Numbered from the stretch's first letter, positions 11,787 to 24,440 are shown. The stretch is DNA of 64,000 nucleotides from Ahaetulla prasina (GCF_028640845.1 NC_080540.1:94910061-94974060); one strand, 5' to 3'. Program-made: numbers and translations. The notes: generated by a model from the letters alone, not told the origin.

Positions 11787-13189
11787 ATTGGAATGGAAAT
11801 ATGCTCTTGTAGACATAGCATTTAAGGATGTCAACCCCCCCCCCAAAAAAAAATCTGCCCTTAATGATTGGAAACAGAGCAGACACAAGGAGTCGTTCCC
11901 TGGAGACATTACTGAAAATAAAGTTGCTTTTGAATAAACTCACATATCTGCAGCATGCACGATCATCTCTCCCCAGAAAAAGGAGGGCCAAAGTGGAGAT
12001 GATAGAAAAGATCAGTAAGTAGGAAGAATTATGGAAGAATAAGAGAGGGAGAGATATGGCGCTTATTCAGAACAGAGATAGTGAAGTTTGCTTAGAATGG
12101 GAATCCAGAATTTGATGAGAAAGGGAAAAGTCATTAAAAAATGTGGGGGGAGGGGACATGACAAGTCTATTACATTATTATAAGTGTACTTTAGATCAGT
12201 TTGTTCTGTAACATATTTAATATCTTTTCATAGAGTTCTGAGGTTGCATTTTACTGTTTTATTGCATACAACCTATTTCTGTTAATAAAGGGCAAGCTAT
12301 AAATATTGAAATAAATTAATAAGGCTTGTGAAACAATTCGAAGCTGAAAAAGGTGCTTCAGAGTGTGCTGGAATGCAAACATACCATTGACCTAGAACTC
12401 CTTCCAGGAGCCATGTTTCTTTCCTCAATTGTATGACTGCTCTTCCCAGCTGCTGTACAATCCTGAGAAATCCTTTTCTTTAAGGAGTGGAAGCAGGTGC
12501 TATGTTAAGCCCCAGTACACTGAAGCCTTGCACACATCCCTCTCACAATGTCCTATCCTCCAGATATGTTAGATTACAGACCCCAGCAGCTATGCATAGT
12601 TGGAGATGATTGGGTTATCCTCCAGCACATCTGGAAGATAATCGTTTAGGAAAAGTTGATTGAGCTATTCAGGAGGGAGAGTAATAGAAGAAAGTAATCT
12701 ATTATAAGAAAAAAACAGCTTTTAAAAATATTTGTCATTATTATCCACGCAGCTTGTTTGACTTTACACACAAGAGTTAAAAGTGGTTTCTGCTATTCAA
12801 AGTGAGAGTGAAATATCTTCTTGGTTCCTGGAGAGCCACAACCAATTTGAGCTAAGTGGTTCAGTCAGTCATGCGTGATTCCAAAGCAAAGCCTTCCCTA
12901 TGTTACTCTCACCAGTTGTGTCAAAGAATGAAAACTACATTAAACTCCACCGGAACCAATTCTTGCTCAGTTTAAATGTCAGTCTAAGTCTAATGCATAA
13001 CTCGTTCTCACTGTGCAATGCAATGATTGACTAGGTAGAGTCTGTTTGTGCTGGGGAGTACTTTGTTCCCTTGGTAAATACTCCAAGCCACAGTTCTGGT
13101 GACTTACTACATCATTTTAAACCACAGTTTATTCAATAGACCATGGTTGTCTAGATGCATATGCAATGCTAAACCAAATCCAAACAGAC
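11787..13189. other. Non-coding; possible old MITE remnant inside
   Basis: No gene. Around 12545-12645 a degraded inverted pair (CCTCCAGATATGTTAGATTA and CCTCCAGCACATCTGGA) resembles remnants of a fold-back DNA element. Nothing else is recognisable. Confidence 0.4.
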
Positions 13190-13477
13190 CAGGGGTGAAA
13201 TCCAGCAGGTTCTGACAGGTTGCAGAGAACCGATAGCAGAAATTTTGAGTAGTTCAGAGAACCAGCAAATACCACCTCTGGCTGGCCCCAGAGTGGGGTG
13301 GGAATGGAGATTTTGCAATATCCTTCCCCAGGAGTGGGGAGGGAATGGGGATTTTACAGTATTCTTTCCCTGGAGGGGGTGGGAATAGAGATTTTGCAGT
13401 ATCCTTCCCCTGCCACACCCACCAAGCCACACCACGCCCACAGAACAGGTAGTTAAAAAAATTGGATTTCACCACTG
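13190..13477. mobile_element. hAT-type MITE, 288 bp
   Basis: It begins CAGGGGTGAAATCC and ends GGATTTCACCACTG. Perfect 8-bp duplications AAACAGAC lie at 13182-13189 and 13478-13485. The interior carries the family's GAGTAGTTCAGAGAACC block and a reverse-oriented CCACGCCCACAGAAC block. There is no coding capacity. Confidence 0.88.
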
Positions 13478-13873
13478 AAACAGACCACTATAGAGCTTAT
13501 TAGAGTATGTGAATCTCTTTTGCTCTTAAAATCTCTTTGGCAAAGACTTGGTAAATCTGATGAACATCAATCGCATCTACAGTTTTTGTAAGCAACAAGC
13601 GATATCTTGATTGCAATGGTTCCCAATTTCCTCTTTCTTATTTATATCAATGATTATGTGCCATTTTTGATTCCTAGTGACAATATAGATTTTCTGCGTG
13701 ACAATCCATCCTTATACCTGATCTTTCAGGTCTTCCAACAGTGCAGGCATTACCACTGTAATTGAGCCCATCTACATGGCTACTGAACATCCTCTTGCTT
13801 TCCACCTTTTCCAACATTAGAACCACAGCTTGATGTGATTGACACAGTCAATGGTTTTTCTATAATTGTGTTA
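13478..13873. other. Non-coding, no recognised element
   Basis: Short unique-looking stretch between two hAT-type elements. Confidence 0.5.
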
Positions 13874-14175
13874 CAGTGGTGGGATTCAACCGGTGTTACA
13901 ACCAGCTCGCTGAGCACTCGGTGCGCGCGCACACGCAGTCAGTTTGAAAACAGCATTAAAAGTTACCTTCTTCTAGCCCCAGTGAGTGAAACAGCTGAGG
14001 CACGGCAATCCACTCTGCTGTACCTATCAGCTGGGCTTCAAATAAACGAAATATAGGTATGTATAGCGCAGGGGTGGGCAGACGAGCCCAGCGGAGCAAA
14101 CCGGTTCGCTCTCAGCTGATCGTCAGAGCAACTGGCTCGCCCGAACCAGACCGAATAGGTTGAATCCCACCCCTG
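13874..14175. mobile_element. hAT-type MITE, divergent subfamily
   Basis: The ends CAGTGGTGGGATTCAACC and GGTTGAATCCCACCCCTG are 18-bp near-perfect inverted repeats. The flanks (ATTGTGTTA and ATTGTGTA) fit an 8-bp target duplication with one indel. The interior has an alternating GCGCGCGCACACGCA stretch. Confidence 0.8.
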
Positions 14176-14204
14176 ATTGTGTAGTGCATACTTTCTTCTT
14201 TTGG

Positions 14205-14575
14205 CTTTCTCAATTATTCAGCCATAATGTCTTGTATTCCTTGGACTTTTCTAAAACCAACTTGAACATGTAGAGCTCTAAGCTGTGGTGGGTGATCATA
14301 AGCATTATTTTGCTAGTGTGTGAAATTAAGAATATTTTATGGTAGTTTGCACATGCCGTTATGGCTTCTTTTTTGGTATTGGAATATAGATTGACCTTTT
14401 CCAAACAGCTGGTCACTGTGACTTTCACAAATTTTCTGACATAACTTAGATAGAATCTTGACTGATTTTTCTGTTGCTTGCCATATTTCAATGGGTACCC
14501 TTGTAACCCTCCAACCTGATAATGACTGGAGTGCTGATCTAGCTTCATCTTCTACCACTAAAGGTTCTTTTAAGT
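14205..14575 (-). mobile_element. Decayed RTE/BovB reverse transcriptase fragment
   Basis: On the minus strand two overlapping frames together match the BovB reverse transcriptase fingers region. One has KSVKILSKLCQKI. The other has KKEAITACANYHKIFLISHT, then SKIMLMITHHSLELYM and LVLEKSKEY. RTE elements have the order LCQKI..W..KK.N...C.NYR.I.LI.H.SK..L. A frameshift separates the two halves. This is an old dead copy of the segment upstream of the part seen at 1720-2677. Confidence 0.65.
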
Positions 14576-14639
14576 AAGGAATATCTTATAAAATATCTCC
14601 CATGTTGATATCTCTTTTTTTCCTCTTCCATTCAATTGT

Positions 14640-14770
14640 GTTTGATTCTCAGAGTCAATCTGGACATCCCTGCATTTTTCCTGGCAGTGTTTTTCAGAAA
14701 TGGTTCACCATTGCCTCCTTCCTAGGGTTCAGAGAAAGCGATTGGCTCTGTGACATGTGATTTTCTTGAT
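14640..14770 (-). mobile_element. Diverged SINE fragment
   Basis: The reverse complement (CTTTCTCTGAACCCTAGGAA, then GGCAATGGTGAACCATTTCT) aligns by eye with the SINE segment at 46000-46154 (CTTTCTCTCAGCCCTAGGAA, then GGCGATGGCAAACCACTTCC). The copy is old and incomplete. Confidence 0.55.
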
Positions 14771-15257
14771 AAAAATACAGGAGTGATTTACCATTGCTTA
14801 CTCCTATACAGTATGAATTGATGCCTTTGCTATTATCTCTAAATTTATTGTCTGCTTCCATCATGTTTGCTTTACTTGGACAGCTGACCTTCACACCTTG
14901 GGTGACTCTGCAGGGAATATATATATTTTTGCATACACTTCCAACATTCTTCACTTATCCCTCCCAATAACCCCATCCCACAATGAAGCAGTCTAGTAGG
15001 ATTTGGGGGGGGGATTATATATATAATAATAATATGATATAAAATATGGAGCAATGCCACCTTGCATTACAAATACTGTATCTCAACAGAAGTTATAAAA
15101 CAATTCCTGCACATAGTCTATGGTTAATATCAGAATTGAAACTCAATACCCCAAGATTATACATTGGTGATAAAGATCATATTGATTGTATTTTTTGACA
15201 GGAAAGCAGTACTTTATTGGAATTTTTCTCTCAGTTTGAAAGCCGTAGAGAATCTAA

Positions 15258-15375
15258 CTTTAGTGTTTTCCAACCCTGGCAACTTTAAGATGTGTGAACT
15301 GCAACTCCCAGAGTTCTCCGGTCAGTACGCTGGCTGGGGAAATCTGTGAGCTGAAGTCTACCACTTTGAGATAGG
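15258..15375. mobile_element. Remnant of a fold-back hAT MITE
   Basis: AGTGTTTTCCAACCCTGGCA, then ACTTTAAGATGTGTG and AACTCCCAGAGTTCTCC, match the arm of a common squamate fold-back element. Its partner arm follows (CTGGGGAAATCTGTGAGCTG, then AAGTCTACCA). The far terminal repeat is lost. The same family occurs at 37002-37399 and 50269-50402. Confidence 0.65.
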
Positions 15376-18172
15376 CTTAGTTAAAATGTTATCCAGTACA
15401 GAAATGAAAGATATGATGGATTTTTTAAAAATATGTCTCAAAATATGGTCTAAGTTTTTGAGAAAGATCTCTGACAATTCACCAATACACACCAATAATT
15501 TCATTATTAAAACATGAATCCGCCCTATGTCCCATTCATTATTAAAACACTATATTTTGTTTAGGCTTGTTTTGAAGAATGAACTTCGTGAGATACTGAA
15601 ATTAAAGGATTATGTAAGATCAATGAAAACAACATGAGGTGTTCCTAAGTGATTGTGGACTGTTTTGTAAACATGAAAGGGCCATATTGAAATATTGAGG
15701 TCTCAGAATAATAATTGTAGATATTTCAGATAGAAACATAAAAGTAAATACGTTTCATCTGGCAAGCCTTTACCAAAATATTTATCATTCTCTCAGTGAG
15801 GCATTTTGTTTGGCAAAAAGATACATGATATTCTTTTGGATTGAGCATAACAAATGGAGAAAAATTTGAGGCCTTTATTCTCCTTCATAAATTCTATGGA
15901 AGGTAACAGACAATGGAGGGGGAAATATGAATAAAAATACATTTAGATAAGAAAATAGGGAACTTTACTGCATCTTGTTTACTTTTCTGTTCTTCCATTG
16001 TACAACTATAGGCAAAATGAATAGCTTCTTCTATATTGTAGAGATCTCCATAAATTTAACTCCAGGTTCAGGGAAGCTTATTTTAGACCTATCTCATAGG
16101 TATATGTCATATTTTTATTTGATGTTGGAGCAGAAAAAGATAAAACTGCATTATCATGTTCATATTTTTGCATAACCTACAGACTGAGAAATTTTTGAGG
16201 GATTTTGAGACGGAAATTTCAGCAAAAGGGCAAAAGCTATAATGCACTATAACTTTTGTCCTTCTAAAACAAATTAATTACCAAAAGTCTGCTCACTGTG
16301 ACTTGCAGGATGCTGGAAAAAGTTGTGGCTATCCAAAACCTTGGGGAGGAACAGTTGAGGTACTAATCTTCAGATGTTGCTTTAAACAACAATTCCCAGC
16401 CACACCTACCATTGGCCAATTAAGCTGGAAGCCATATTTCACCAAATTAGAAGAATCAAACATCACTCTTTCTGTGTTAGAAACAGAAGATACATTTTTG
16501 TTGCTGGCTCCAGTTGCCCTGCTTCTTTACAAGAGTTTTCCTGGGTTGTATTCTGGACAATCCAAACTGTTTTAGGGTATATCTGGTATAATTTGCTAAG
16601 TATAAACCATCTCTTCTGTCATAATCTGTACCAGAATTGGCAAACAGGTGTTGTATGAATGCTAAGCATGTGTAACTGATTTCCTTGCATAAGGAATTAT
16701 TGTCATATTATCTGTTATCTTCAGGATAGTTTGGCCAGCCTAAATTCAACTCAAGAGCATAGCAGGGTGGAACTCCCCTGCTTGATCTGAAAACAGAATG
16801 ACTGATTAGTAGCTGTTCTATGCAGAAGATAAAATAACAAATGTACAGTATGGGATTTAACACGGAACAGTCTCAAGAATGGGGATGGAAGGTGAACTCT
16901 AAAAATCCTGAATTCTTCTCTTGCTTGGATTAAAATCTAACTCAAGAAAATCAAATTCTCTGAGATGAAGGCACAGACCTAAAACTCTTAAGAGACAAAA
17001 CTTTTACTTAAATCTATGAAAATACAGTCATTTCTCTTAATGGGACTGATGGACCTCATAAAGAGTCTCTGATTACATAAATAGTTCTCCTTTGGTTTCA
17101 GATCCCTCAGGCCTCGCATTTAATACATCAAGAGTTGAGCATTGAAAATAGTCCTCAACTATAATAAACCTGGAGAAGTGAGAAGCGGAGTCAGCCTCCT
17201 CTGTTTATATTGATATCACTCCTACTACAACTGGGAGAACAGGTTGGTTGGTTGGTTTCTTTTGAACCTATGTATGGCCTTAATGGCTCAAGGGTGCTTC
17301 CAGAAAAGCAATTAAAACAAAAGTGCACTTTAAACCAAATATTAAAACATTCAAATGATTCCACATATTACACAACAGTAAATATTAGAACAGTTAAAAG
17401 CATTTACCACTAGATTAATTAAGATGCCTAGGTAAATAAATGTAGTTTAAACCCTCTCCTAAACTGTTTAATCTGCCTTTGATCATAGAAAGCTGGTGAA
17501 GAAATTCTGCAAAGAAATTCATTAGATGAGCTTGATCTTGGAATCTAGCCCCAAAGACCCAGGGCTGCAGCCCTATCAGTTGACTTCTGCCAATTCTTCT
17601 GATGAGGACTGCCAATTCTTTAAAGGGTTTTGTAAATACATACAGTAAACAAGGAGAGAGACGTTGAGAACTTTGGCTCTACAAATTCAAGGTTGCTGAA
17701 AGTGAAGAGGTTGAAACTTCAGCTCTTGCTATCATTGCTTAATGATCTTGCTGATCACTGTGTTAAGGAAAACAAACTAACTCAATTTTCTAGTGCCGAT
17801 TTAACATAACATAAATTAAGTTTAACATGAATGGTGATGCTTTTCAAATGCCAGGATACACACATTTAATATTGGGGGAGAAAGGCTGTCTATATTCATT
17901 CTCAAAGACATGATATATTTAGCAGGGGTTAAAGTATGCTCCAGTTCTTCATTCTTCCTAATAGCAATGAAAATAGTTGCCTTTTAAACTGTCTGTTTCT
18001 ACTGCGTTTTGCACATTGCACCCAATCGCAGTGCTTAACTGCAATACTTACAATGATAATAAATTATTGTTGCTGCTGCTATTATTTCAAAGCAGGTCAT
18101 GCATATACTATTGATTGATAGATTATATGATATTAAGAATGTCAATAGCATTCAATACTATTAATAAGAATG
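15376..18172. other. Non-coding, no recognised element
   Basis: About 2.8 kb of AT-rich sequence without a supportable gene. Only diffuse repeat-like text (for example near 16360-16420) was seen. Confidence 0.45.
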
Positions 18173-18350
18173 TGTCAGCCTCCCAAGTGGACCAGACAGG
18201 AAACCTGACAAGTTAGCTAATCTGACTTTATTATGAGGTTATATTAACAGAATCTTGCAAGTCTGAAAGTATAAGTCTCTCCTGTCTCTTTTTATTGCCT
18301 GGTAGTTAGAATGAATCCTTTGTAACTTTCTTTTTCTGTTCATTACTAAA
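18173..18350 (-). mobile_element. LTR-like 3' segment (minus strand)
   Basis: On the minus strand CATAATAAAGTCAG (a polyadenylation signal) is followed about 45 bases later by a terminus GGGAGGCTGACA, as in an LTR ending in CA. No 5' boundary or target duplication was found. Confidence 0.3.
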
Positions 18351-18417
18351 TTGTGGTCTCCTATCATTCCCTAGGCAGCATCTCTAATCCTTCCTCCATG
18401 TCCTCCAAGATCCAAGA

Positions 18418-18730
18418 CTCTAGAAAAAGTGCAGAAAACAGCAACCAGGATGATTAGGAGACTGGAGACTAAAACATATGAAGAACGGTTACAGGAACTG
18501 GGCATGGCTAATCTAGTCTTCACTAGGACCAGGGGAGACATGATAGCCGTCTTCCAATACTTGAGGGGCTGCCACAGAGAGGAAGGGGTCAAGCTATTTT
18601 CTAAAGCACCTGTAGGCAAAACAAGGAATAATGGATGGAAACTGAACAATGAGAGATTTAACCTGGAAATAAGGAGAAATTTTCTGACAGTGAGAACAAT
18701 CAACCAGTGGAACAATGTCCCAAATGTCTA
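18418..18730 (+). mobile_element. CR1 LINE C-terminal fragment
   Basis: The open frame starts EKVQKTATRMIRRLETKTYE. It continues with LQELGMANLVFTRTRGDMIA, VFQYLRG and RRNFLTVRTINQWNN, which is the conserved end of the CR1 reverse transcriptase polyprotein. The usual CR1 3' tail is missing, so the copy is truncated at both ends. Confidence 0.85.
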
Positions 18731-19495
18731 AATCTTGGAACTCATTCCATTGACAAATCTGGCAGTGGAGAAGCCTGCTTTTCAAATAGGAGTTGAAATA
18801 GCAGAAAAAGGAATGGAAAGAGGAGTTGAAATTAAAGATAGAGTTAAGCAATCCAGAAGGGGAAGAAGTCATGTCCTGTCCTGCCCTAAAATGAAAATAT
18901 TAGCTACCGAAATTAATGTTTCAAAGATGTGGGAAAGTAAGCCCAAACTCTACAACAGAACATCAACAGTAAATGTATATAATAAGGATTTACATTTGGG
19001 CAGAGCTCTTCGCACAATGGATTGCAGCTTCCACGAGAACAATCTGAGCTTATCCCCAGAAAGTAAAAAGTTTGGCAGACATTGCAAGAAAGATTGTGCT
19101 TGTATAAGCTAGCCCTCCTCCTCTCTCCATGTACCTAGCAACTCAGCTTCTAAACAAACTCTGGACATCTCTTGACCCTGGTGTCCAGATTGAAGCCTCT
19201 ATCCCAAGGGCAACATATGCCACAAGTATGATTTCTCCACCCCATCTTTGAAATCTGATTCAAAGTCCCAATGGAGATCCAAATGAGATGCAGTTAACTC
19301 TCAGTTACTCCAGCGCATTCTGCCAGTTATCTGTGATAACCTGATTAAATGTTAGCAAGGACAATACTCTCTTAACTTCAAGTCTTCAGGTATACCCCCA
19401 AAAGAAGGGTGAGGTAGGTTAAAAAAAAACCCACCTCTGAACAGGGTTAATCAGCAAGAGGAAGAGCAATATCTCCATTCTTCAACATGACCAAC
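18731..19495. other. Non-coding, no recognised element
   Basis: No supportable gene. An open frame in 18735-19112 continues from the CR1 fragment into unrelated sequence and shows no motifs. Confidence 0.45.
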
Positions 19496-20120
19496 ACGTA
19501 TGTTAAAAGGGGTGCCAGAGCCTGAATCTGCAGAGGAGGACAAGCTCGAGCTGGAGCTGACAGAGATTGAGGGGGCAGCTTCGTTGGCTTCAGAGGAATG
19601 TGGGAAGGAGCAAAATGAGACAGGCCAGGGCCCCTCAGGTTTGGGGGGGCAGGATGACCGAGAGAGAGCAAGCAGTGGAAATGAGGAGCCAACAAACCTC
19701 AGGCAATGAGCAAGGATCCCCAAGCACGGAAAGTGGAGAGAAGGCGGGAACAGCACAGGCCAACCCGATGACTCGGGAGGAGAGTGCCCGCTCCTCTTGA
19801 CAAGGCACACCTGGGGACTGAGATTTAAAGAGATGCTGTGGGGAGGGGCGTTTGTTGGGAACAAATGCCGAATTGGTAGAGTTTTGTGTGCTGTTGCAGA
19901 TATTTGGAGTTTGCAGGACTGCTTGCTTCTTCCTTGCTTCATAGACTCATTTCCCTATTCCCTTGCTTTGCTGAACACTGCTATGTTGGTGTGTGTGCGC
20001 TTTGCTCTAGGACTTGCCAAGAACATGGGAGCATTTGGAGGAAATTTGGAGCATTAAAAGGGAGTTTGAACTCTTGGCTGGCTGTGTGGCCTTCGTGCCT
20101 TGTCCTGGGTCATCACAATC
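19496..20120 (+). other. GC-rich LTR-like candidate with acidic open frame
   Basis: The segment starts TGTTAAAAGGGG. It has an open frame of about 69 codons rich in Glu and Ser (EPESAEEDKLELELTEIE), then GC-rich text with a TATA-like GATTTAAAGAG near 19824, and ends near TCATCACA. The layout resembles the proven solo LTR at 38071-38621, where a similar acidic frame precedes a TATA box. No target duplication was found, so LTR status is a guess. Confidence 0.3.
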
Positions 20121-20413
20121 CCTAGGGAAGATTTCCATAGATCATTTGTAGGTGCTCCAATTCAGGATCAGCCTCAATTGCGCAGCACTGCACCAGACTC
20201 ATACTTCCCAAAAGAACTTTCCCCTCGTTGTCATTTTTGAATGCGATCAAGGCATGAGATCATGACTTTACTTGGGTTTTAGTTAAACTGAAGCAGATGG
20301 ACAGCCTATAGAAGCTGAAGATGAGAGAATACATTTGTTTCCACCCTACCCTATGAGAATAATCTAAAGGGAAGGATGAATATAGATAGTTATCAGCCTA
20401 AAGTGAGGGTGAT

Positions 20414-20800
20414 AAATTGTCCTCAACTTACGGCCACAGTCGAACCCACAATTTCCGTTGCTCAGCAAGGCAGTTAAGTGAATTTAGCCCCATTTTACGA
20501 TCTTTGTTGCCATAGTTGTTAAGTGAATCACTGTAGTTGTTAAGTTGGTAATACAGTTTTTAGGCGAAGCTGGCTTCCCCATTGACTTTGCTTGTCAGAA
20601 GGTCACAAAAGGTTATTACATGACCCTGGGACACTGCAACGATCATAAATACATTCCAGTTGCCAAGTGTCCAAAGTCTGATCATGTCACTCTGGGGATG
20701 CTGCCACAGTTGTAAGTCTGAAAATGGTCAGAAACTACTTTTTCAATGCCTTTGTAACTAAATCACTAAATGAATAGTTTTAAGTTGAGGGCTACTACTA
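20414..20800 (-). mobile_element. Tc1/mariner-like MITE
   Basis: The text TCCTCAACTTACGGCCACAG at the left and AGTTTTAAGTTGAGGGCTAC at the right marks the inverted ends of a family also present at 36236-36589 and 46484-46863, here in the opposite orientation. Shared internal words include CATTGACTTTGCTTGTCAGA and GTGAATCACTGTAGTTGTTA. There is no transposase frame. The copy is strongly diverged. Confidence 0.75.
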
Positions 20801-21473
20801 TCTTTTCAGTCTCACCTCCCTATTGGAATGCCCACCAAATTTCCTCTGAACATTTTGCAAATCCCAGGGATAAAACTCAGCTAAACAAATGCCAATAAAA
20901 AGGTAGTGAAAAGCCTTCTTTCTTTTATTGAGCATGATTTCCTCAACATCAAATATGTGAGCTTCAATCTTCAGAATTCTCAGTTCTGGCCAGTTGGGGA
21001 ATTGTAGGAAGCCCAAGTTTGAATACTGCCCTAAAGGATATGGTTGGATACACTTACTCCAGGTACAAACAGTTGATGGAAAAGTAAAACTGGGAGATCT
21101 AGACAAGCCTCTGGTTGAGTGTCAGGAGCTAAACCAGATCCCTTTCCCAAAAAGTTAATTCCCTTTGTGATACGCAAAGTTAAAATAAATAGGGGGAAAA
21201 AAACCTTCAAAATCTATGGAAGCAGAGACTTTTTGTCAGCAAAAATAAGTAGCTGATGTACAGAAAAATCTTTATGGTTTCCTTTTTATTTGGTGGAATT
21301 GGGCTTACAGAGAAAGATAGGCTTTGAGGGACCATTTCTGGTGGAATTGATGATATATGAGATTAAATAATGTTGATTATGATACAAAAATAAAATCAGT
21401 TGGTGCTAATTTAGGTATTGCGCATTCATTTTAATCTACAGCATCTAACTTTCCATCTTTTACATTTGAATTC

Positions 21474-21539
<66 letters not shown>

Positions 21540-22012
21540 AAAACATGTTACAGTATGTTTCCTTTCCATGGATGGAATGTATATAGAGGAAAGGAAGCTT
21601 TCAATCTGGAATCTCATATTATTTTAAACAATTAAAAACAACAAAACCATCCTGAGAACATGCCCAATCAGGACCACAAACCTCTCTCCCTTGTTAACTG
21701 ATATTTTGCCTTCTATAGTCTCTGATAAAGAAAGTGCATTTTTTTTTCATTTTCACTGTTGTCTGTTCCGCTCTATTCTGCAAAAGATCCACCATTTCGA
21801 GATCAAGATTATTCAAGGTAAAACTCATATGTCTCTCTAAGTTGAGATTCTATAACAATTTCATATATGAAGATTTAAATAGTCATTATAATTAGGCCTG
21901 TAATAAGGCAAACATCTTTAAAACAATGCCTGTGACTTCTGTCTCACTAGAGTCAACACACTGGACAGCTAGAATTGCTTCCCTCTCTAATATCTTCCTT
22001 TTTCATCCCAAA
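20801..22012. other. Gene-flanking / probable 3' untranslated region
   Basis: This lies directly downstream of the minus-strand stop codon at 22013-22015. Apart from the microsatellite at 21475-21538 it shows no repeat I can name. A minus-strand AATAAA lies near 21285 and could serve as a polyadenylation signal. The true transcript end cannot be read from sequence alone. Confidence 0.35.
21475..21538. repeat. (ATT)n microsatellite
   Basis: About 21 uninterrupted trinucleotide units, long enough to be polymorphic. Confidence 0.97.
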
Positions 22013-22273
22013 CTATCCCAGTGTATTGCCAGTAGGACTGAAGTTAATTGTGTGTTTTGGAGTAACAATTAATTTACCATATGTCCGATAGTATGGAAAA
22101 TAGCCATTGGAAGAAGAAGGTAATTGATTCCGGCTTAATATTTCTTCTAAGAGAAAGTTCTTGGAATCACCAGAATCTATTGTGGAATTAGTGGATAAAA
22201 GGGTTTCAGTGAAATCAAAATTCTCAAGGCATTGGCCAGTATCTTCATTTGCTATACTGCTTTCCTGAAAGTC
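22013..22273 (-). CDS. Terminal coding exon of an unrecognised multi-exon gene
   Basis: This encodes the last 86 residues and a TAG stop. The acceptor is excellent (CATTTTTTGTTTTTAG|GACTTTCAG), and the exon enters in phase 0, matching the phase-0 donor of the 22777-23277 exon. The peptide begins DFQESSIANEDTG and is Ser/Asn/Glu-rich in the middle. It then carries GYFPYYRTYGKL at residues 57-68, a third copy of a motif present twice in the preceding exon, and ends TINFSPTGNTLG. There are no membrane segments and no known domain; it is probably largely disordered. I do not recognise the protein. The intact frame, the splice acceptor and the motif shared with the neighbouring exon make chance unlikely. 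Confidence 0.75.
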   Translation of the reverse strand, partial: DFQESSIANEDTGQCLENFDFTETLLSTNSTIDSGDSKNFLLEEILSRNQLPSSSNGYFPYYRTYGKLIVTPKHTINFSPTGNTLG

Positions 22274-22776
22274 CTAAAAACAAAAAATGGATAAATTGTC
22301 AAAATGGGTTTTGTGTGAACTAACAATTAGTTCCTAAAATGTGTTTTAAAATTAAAATGGGACAGTCTTTCAAAACATCTATAGAAAGAGTAGGATTACC
22401 AAACTATAAGTTTCTAACCCATGTTGGAAGAAGACTGCTCAATTTTTTAAATGAATCAAAAGAATTTGTGATAGTTATGAAAATATAAAATACTGCAATG
22501 ACTGCCAAATTTGAAAATGAAGAATTATCTGTAAAAATAATTAAATGCCTTAATTCCAATTCCCCAAGTGAATAGAAAGTACACTTTCCATATTGGTAGT
22601 TTTCACTTTTTCTTTGAAAAAAGTAGATGTAATACAATTTTGCAATTTTGCTGGCTGTAAATTCTAGAATAAATTTAATAATAAATTTAGTTGCAACACA
22701 TCTTGAAGATCACCACATTGGGAGTTACTCCACTGGATCAAATATAAATAAGTTTTGCCATTCTCGTGCAACTTAC

Positions 22777-23277
22777 TGTATTTGCATATTCAGTCTCAGC
22801 ATTAGAGACAGCTTCACTCCTTATTTTTTCATCACTGTTAGTGTTAGCCTCTTCATTCTGCTCTCTACTTTTAATTTCTTCAGAGGGATTTGAGCTGGTC
22901 AAATATTCTTCATATGTTCGATAATATGGGAAATATTCCGTGTCGAGCTCTCTTTCACTTGTGGATTCTTCTTTGTGTTTTAACTTAAAAACACAGCAAT
23001 TGCTTTGAACTCTATCTTCTCCCTCTGAGCTGTTCTGGTTCATTTCTGAATTTAGGCAGGAAGGGCTTTCCACAAGATTGGTATCGGTTCTATAATAAGG
23101 CATGTATTCAGAGCAGGTTGTTGGGTTGCACCTGACCACCAGATCATTAAAATGTGTCAACTCGATATTGAAATCCTCAGCATCCTCTTCAATTGACAGT
23201 GGTCGGGGTTTTGAAGTTTCTGGATGAATTAATGTTGGAAGGCTTTCATTTCTTTCCTGAAGACTGTGGACACCATT
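22777..23277 (-). CDS. Internal coding exon, 167 codons, with two PYYRT motifs
   Basis: The exon is 501 bp, phase 0 at both ends and fully open. The acceptor is ATATCTTCTAG|AATGGTG and the donor is a consensus site, AATACA|GTAAGT. The peptide starts NGVHSLQERNESLPTLIHPE, then has an acidic patch (SIEEDAEDFNIEL). EYMPYYRTD lies at residues 57-65 and EYFPYYRTYEEY at 114-125, embedded in Ser/Glu/Asn-rich sequence. The motif recurs in the terminal exon, so it is probably a repeated linear motif, perhaps for protein binding or tyrosine phosphorylation (inference). Composition suggests disorder. No named family is recognised. This is the strongest coding exon in the window. Confidence 0.8.
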
Positions 23278-23625
23278 CTAGAAGATATTGACAGATGAAG
23301 ACAAAATTCTGTAATGTATTATTTCGAAGTGTGAAGGATGATCAATGGGATGGGAAATGAGTTTAGGTATCACTTTCACCTTAGAACCCATTGGGAGATC
23401 TAGTTTAGTTTAATGATGAGTGCCTTCCTATAAATGCGGAAATGACTTGGTTCACTGGTACGGATGAAGGCTCCAACATTAGTTGATTGAAAAATCAACT
23501 TTCCTCTAGCTTTTATCAGGAATCACAGAATCTAGAATGCTTTACTTGCAATATACTACAGATGCAGTTATTTCTCTTCAGTGGAATCCTAAATATTCTA
23601 TTGGTTGGTATCAAATATACTACCA

Positions 23626-24345
23626 CAGGTAGTATATGATGCTCTGGAGTATAAGATGTACATTAGTTTTTGAGGAGGAAAACAAGAAAAAAAAATCTGC
23701 CTCTGCCTACCAGCATTCATCAGTATTCATCTGGCTAGCATCCTTGCAGCAAACAGCAAACAGCCTAGTCAGCTTCAGCACATTATTGCCGCCTAATTTA
23801 GCACAAACAGCTGATTTGACGATTGGATCAGCTTCCCAGAATACCACCAATCAGCTGTTCTAGGCTGCGGGGATCACCAGAGCCCATCGCTGCCTCCGTG
23901 CGTCACGTTTTTGGCCTCCGCTCATCGCATTTTTGGCCTTTGCATGCTCCATTTAGACCCGTTCCAGGCTGCAGGGATCACCACAGCACATCACCGTCCA
24001 TCACCACCTCTGCACATTGCATTTTCGGCCTTTACACATGCGTTTTTGCCATCACCAATCCCCGCTGCCTGGAACCGACCAAAAATGTGATGCACAGAGG
24101 CCAAAAACAGGATGCACGGAGGTAGTGATCAGCAGCAATGTGATGTGGTGATCCCTGCAATCTGGCAAGGGGCTAAAATGGGGCATGCAGAGGCCTAAAA
24201 CGTGACATGTGGAGGCCAAAAATAGCCGAAGGATGGGGGCCAGTGGGTGGGTGGGGCTTCAGCGACATTTGGAATATAAGATGTACTACAATTTTCACCC
24301 ACTTTTGAGGGGGGGAATGTGTCTTATACTTCAAAAAGTATGGTA
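23626..24345. mobile_element. Fold-back DNA transposon (GGAGTATAAGA family), intronic
   Basis: The left end contains CTGGAGTATAAGATGTACAT. The right end is its inverted counterpart (TGTGTCTTATACTTCAAAAA). The interior is GC-rich and itself folds back (TTTTGGCCTCCGCTCATCGC against AGGCCAAAAACAGGATGCAC). The same family is at 61776-62242, where the ends are better preserved. There is no transposase frame. It lies in the intron between the 24441 and 22777 exons. Confidence 0.75.
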
Positions 24346-24440
24346 ATTCTAACAAATAAATGTTTAAAATGCTGGTAGAGAAATTTTAAAAAATAAAGAC
24401 CTTCTTCTTGTAATATTGAATCAGAGAATATATCTCATAC

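Noticed and set aside
19451..19942. 163-codon minus-strand open frame, Ser/Pro-rich
   Set aside because: It is the antisense shadow of the acidic frame in a GC-rich repeat-like segment, and has no motif.
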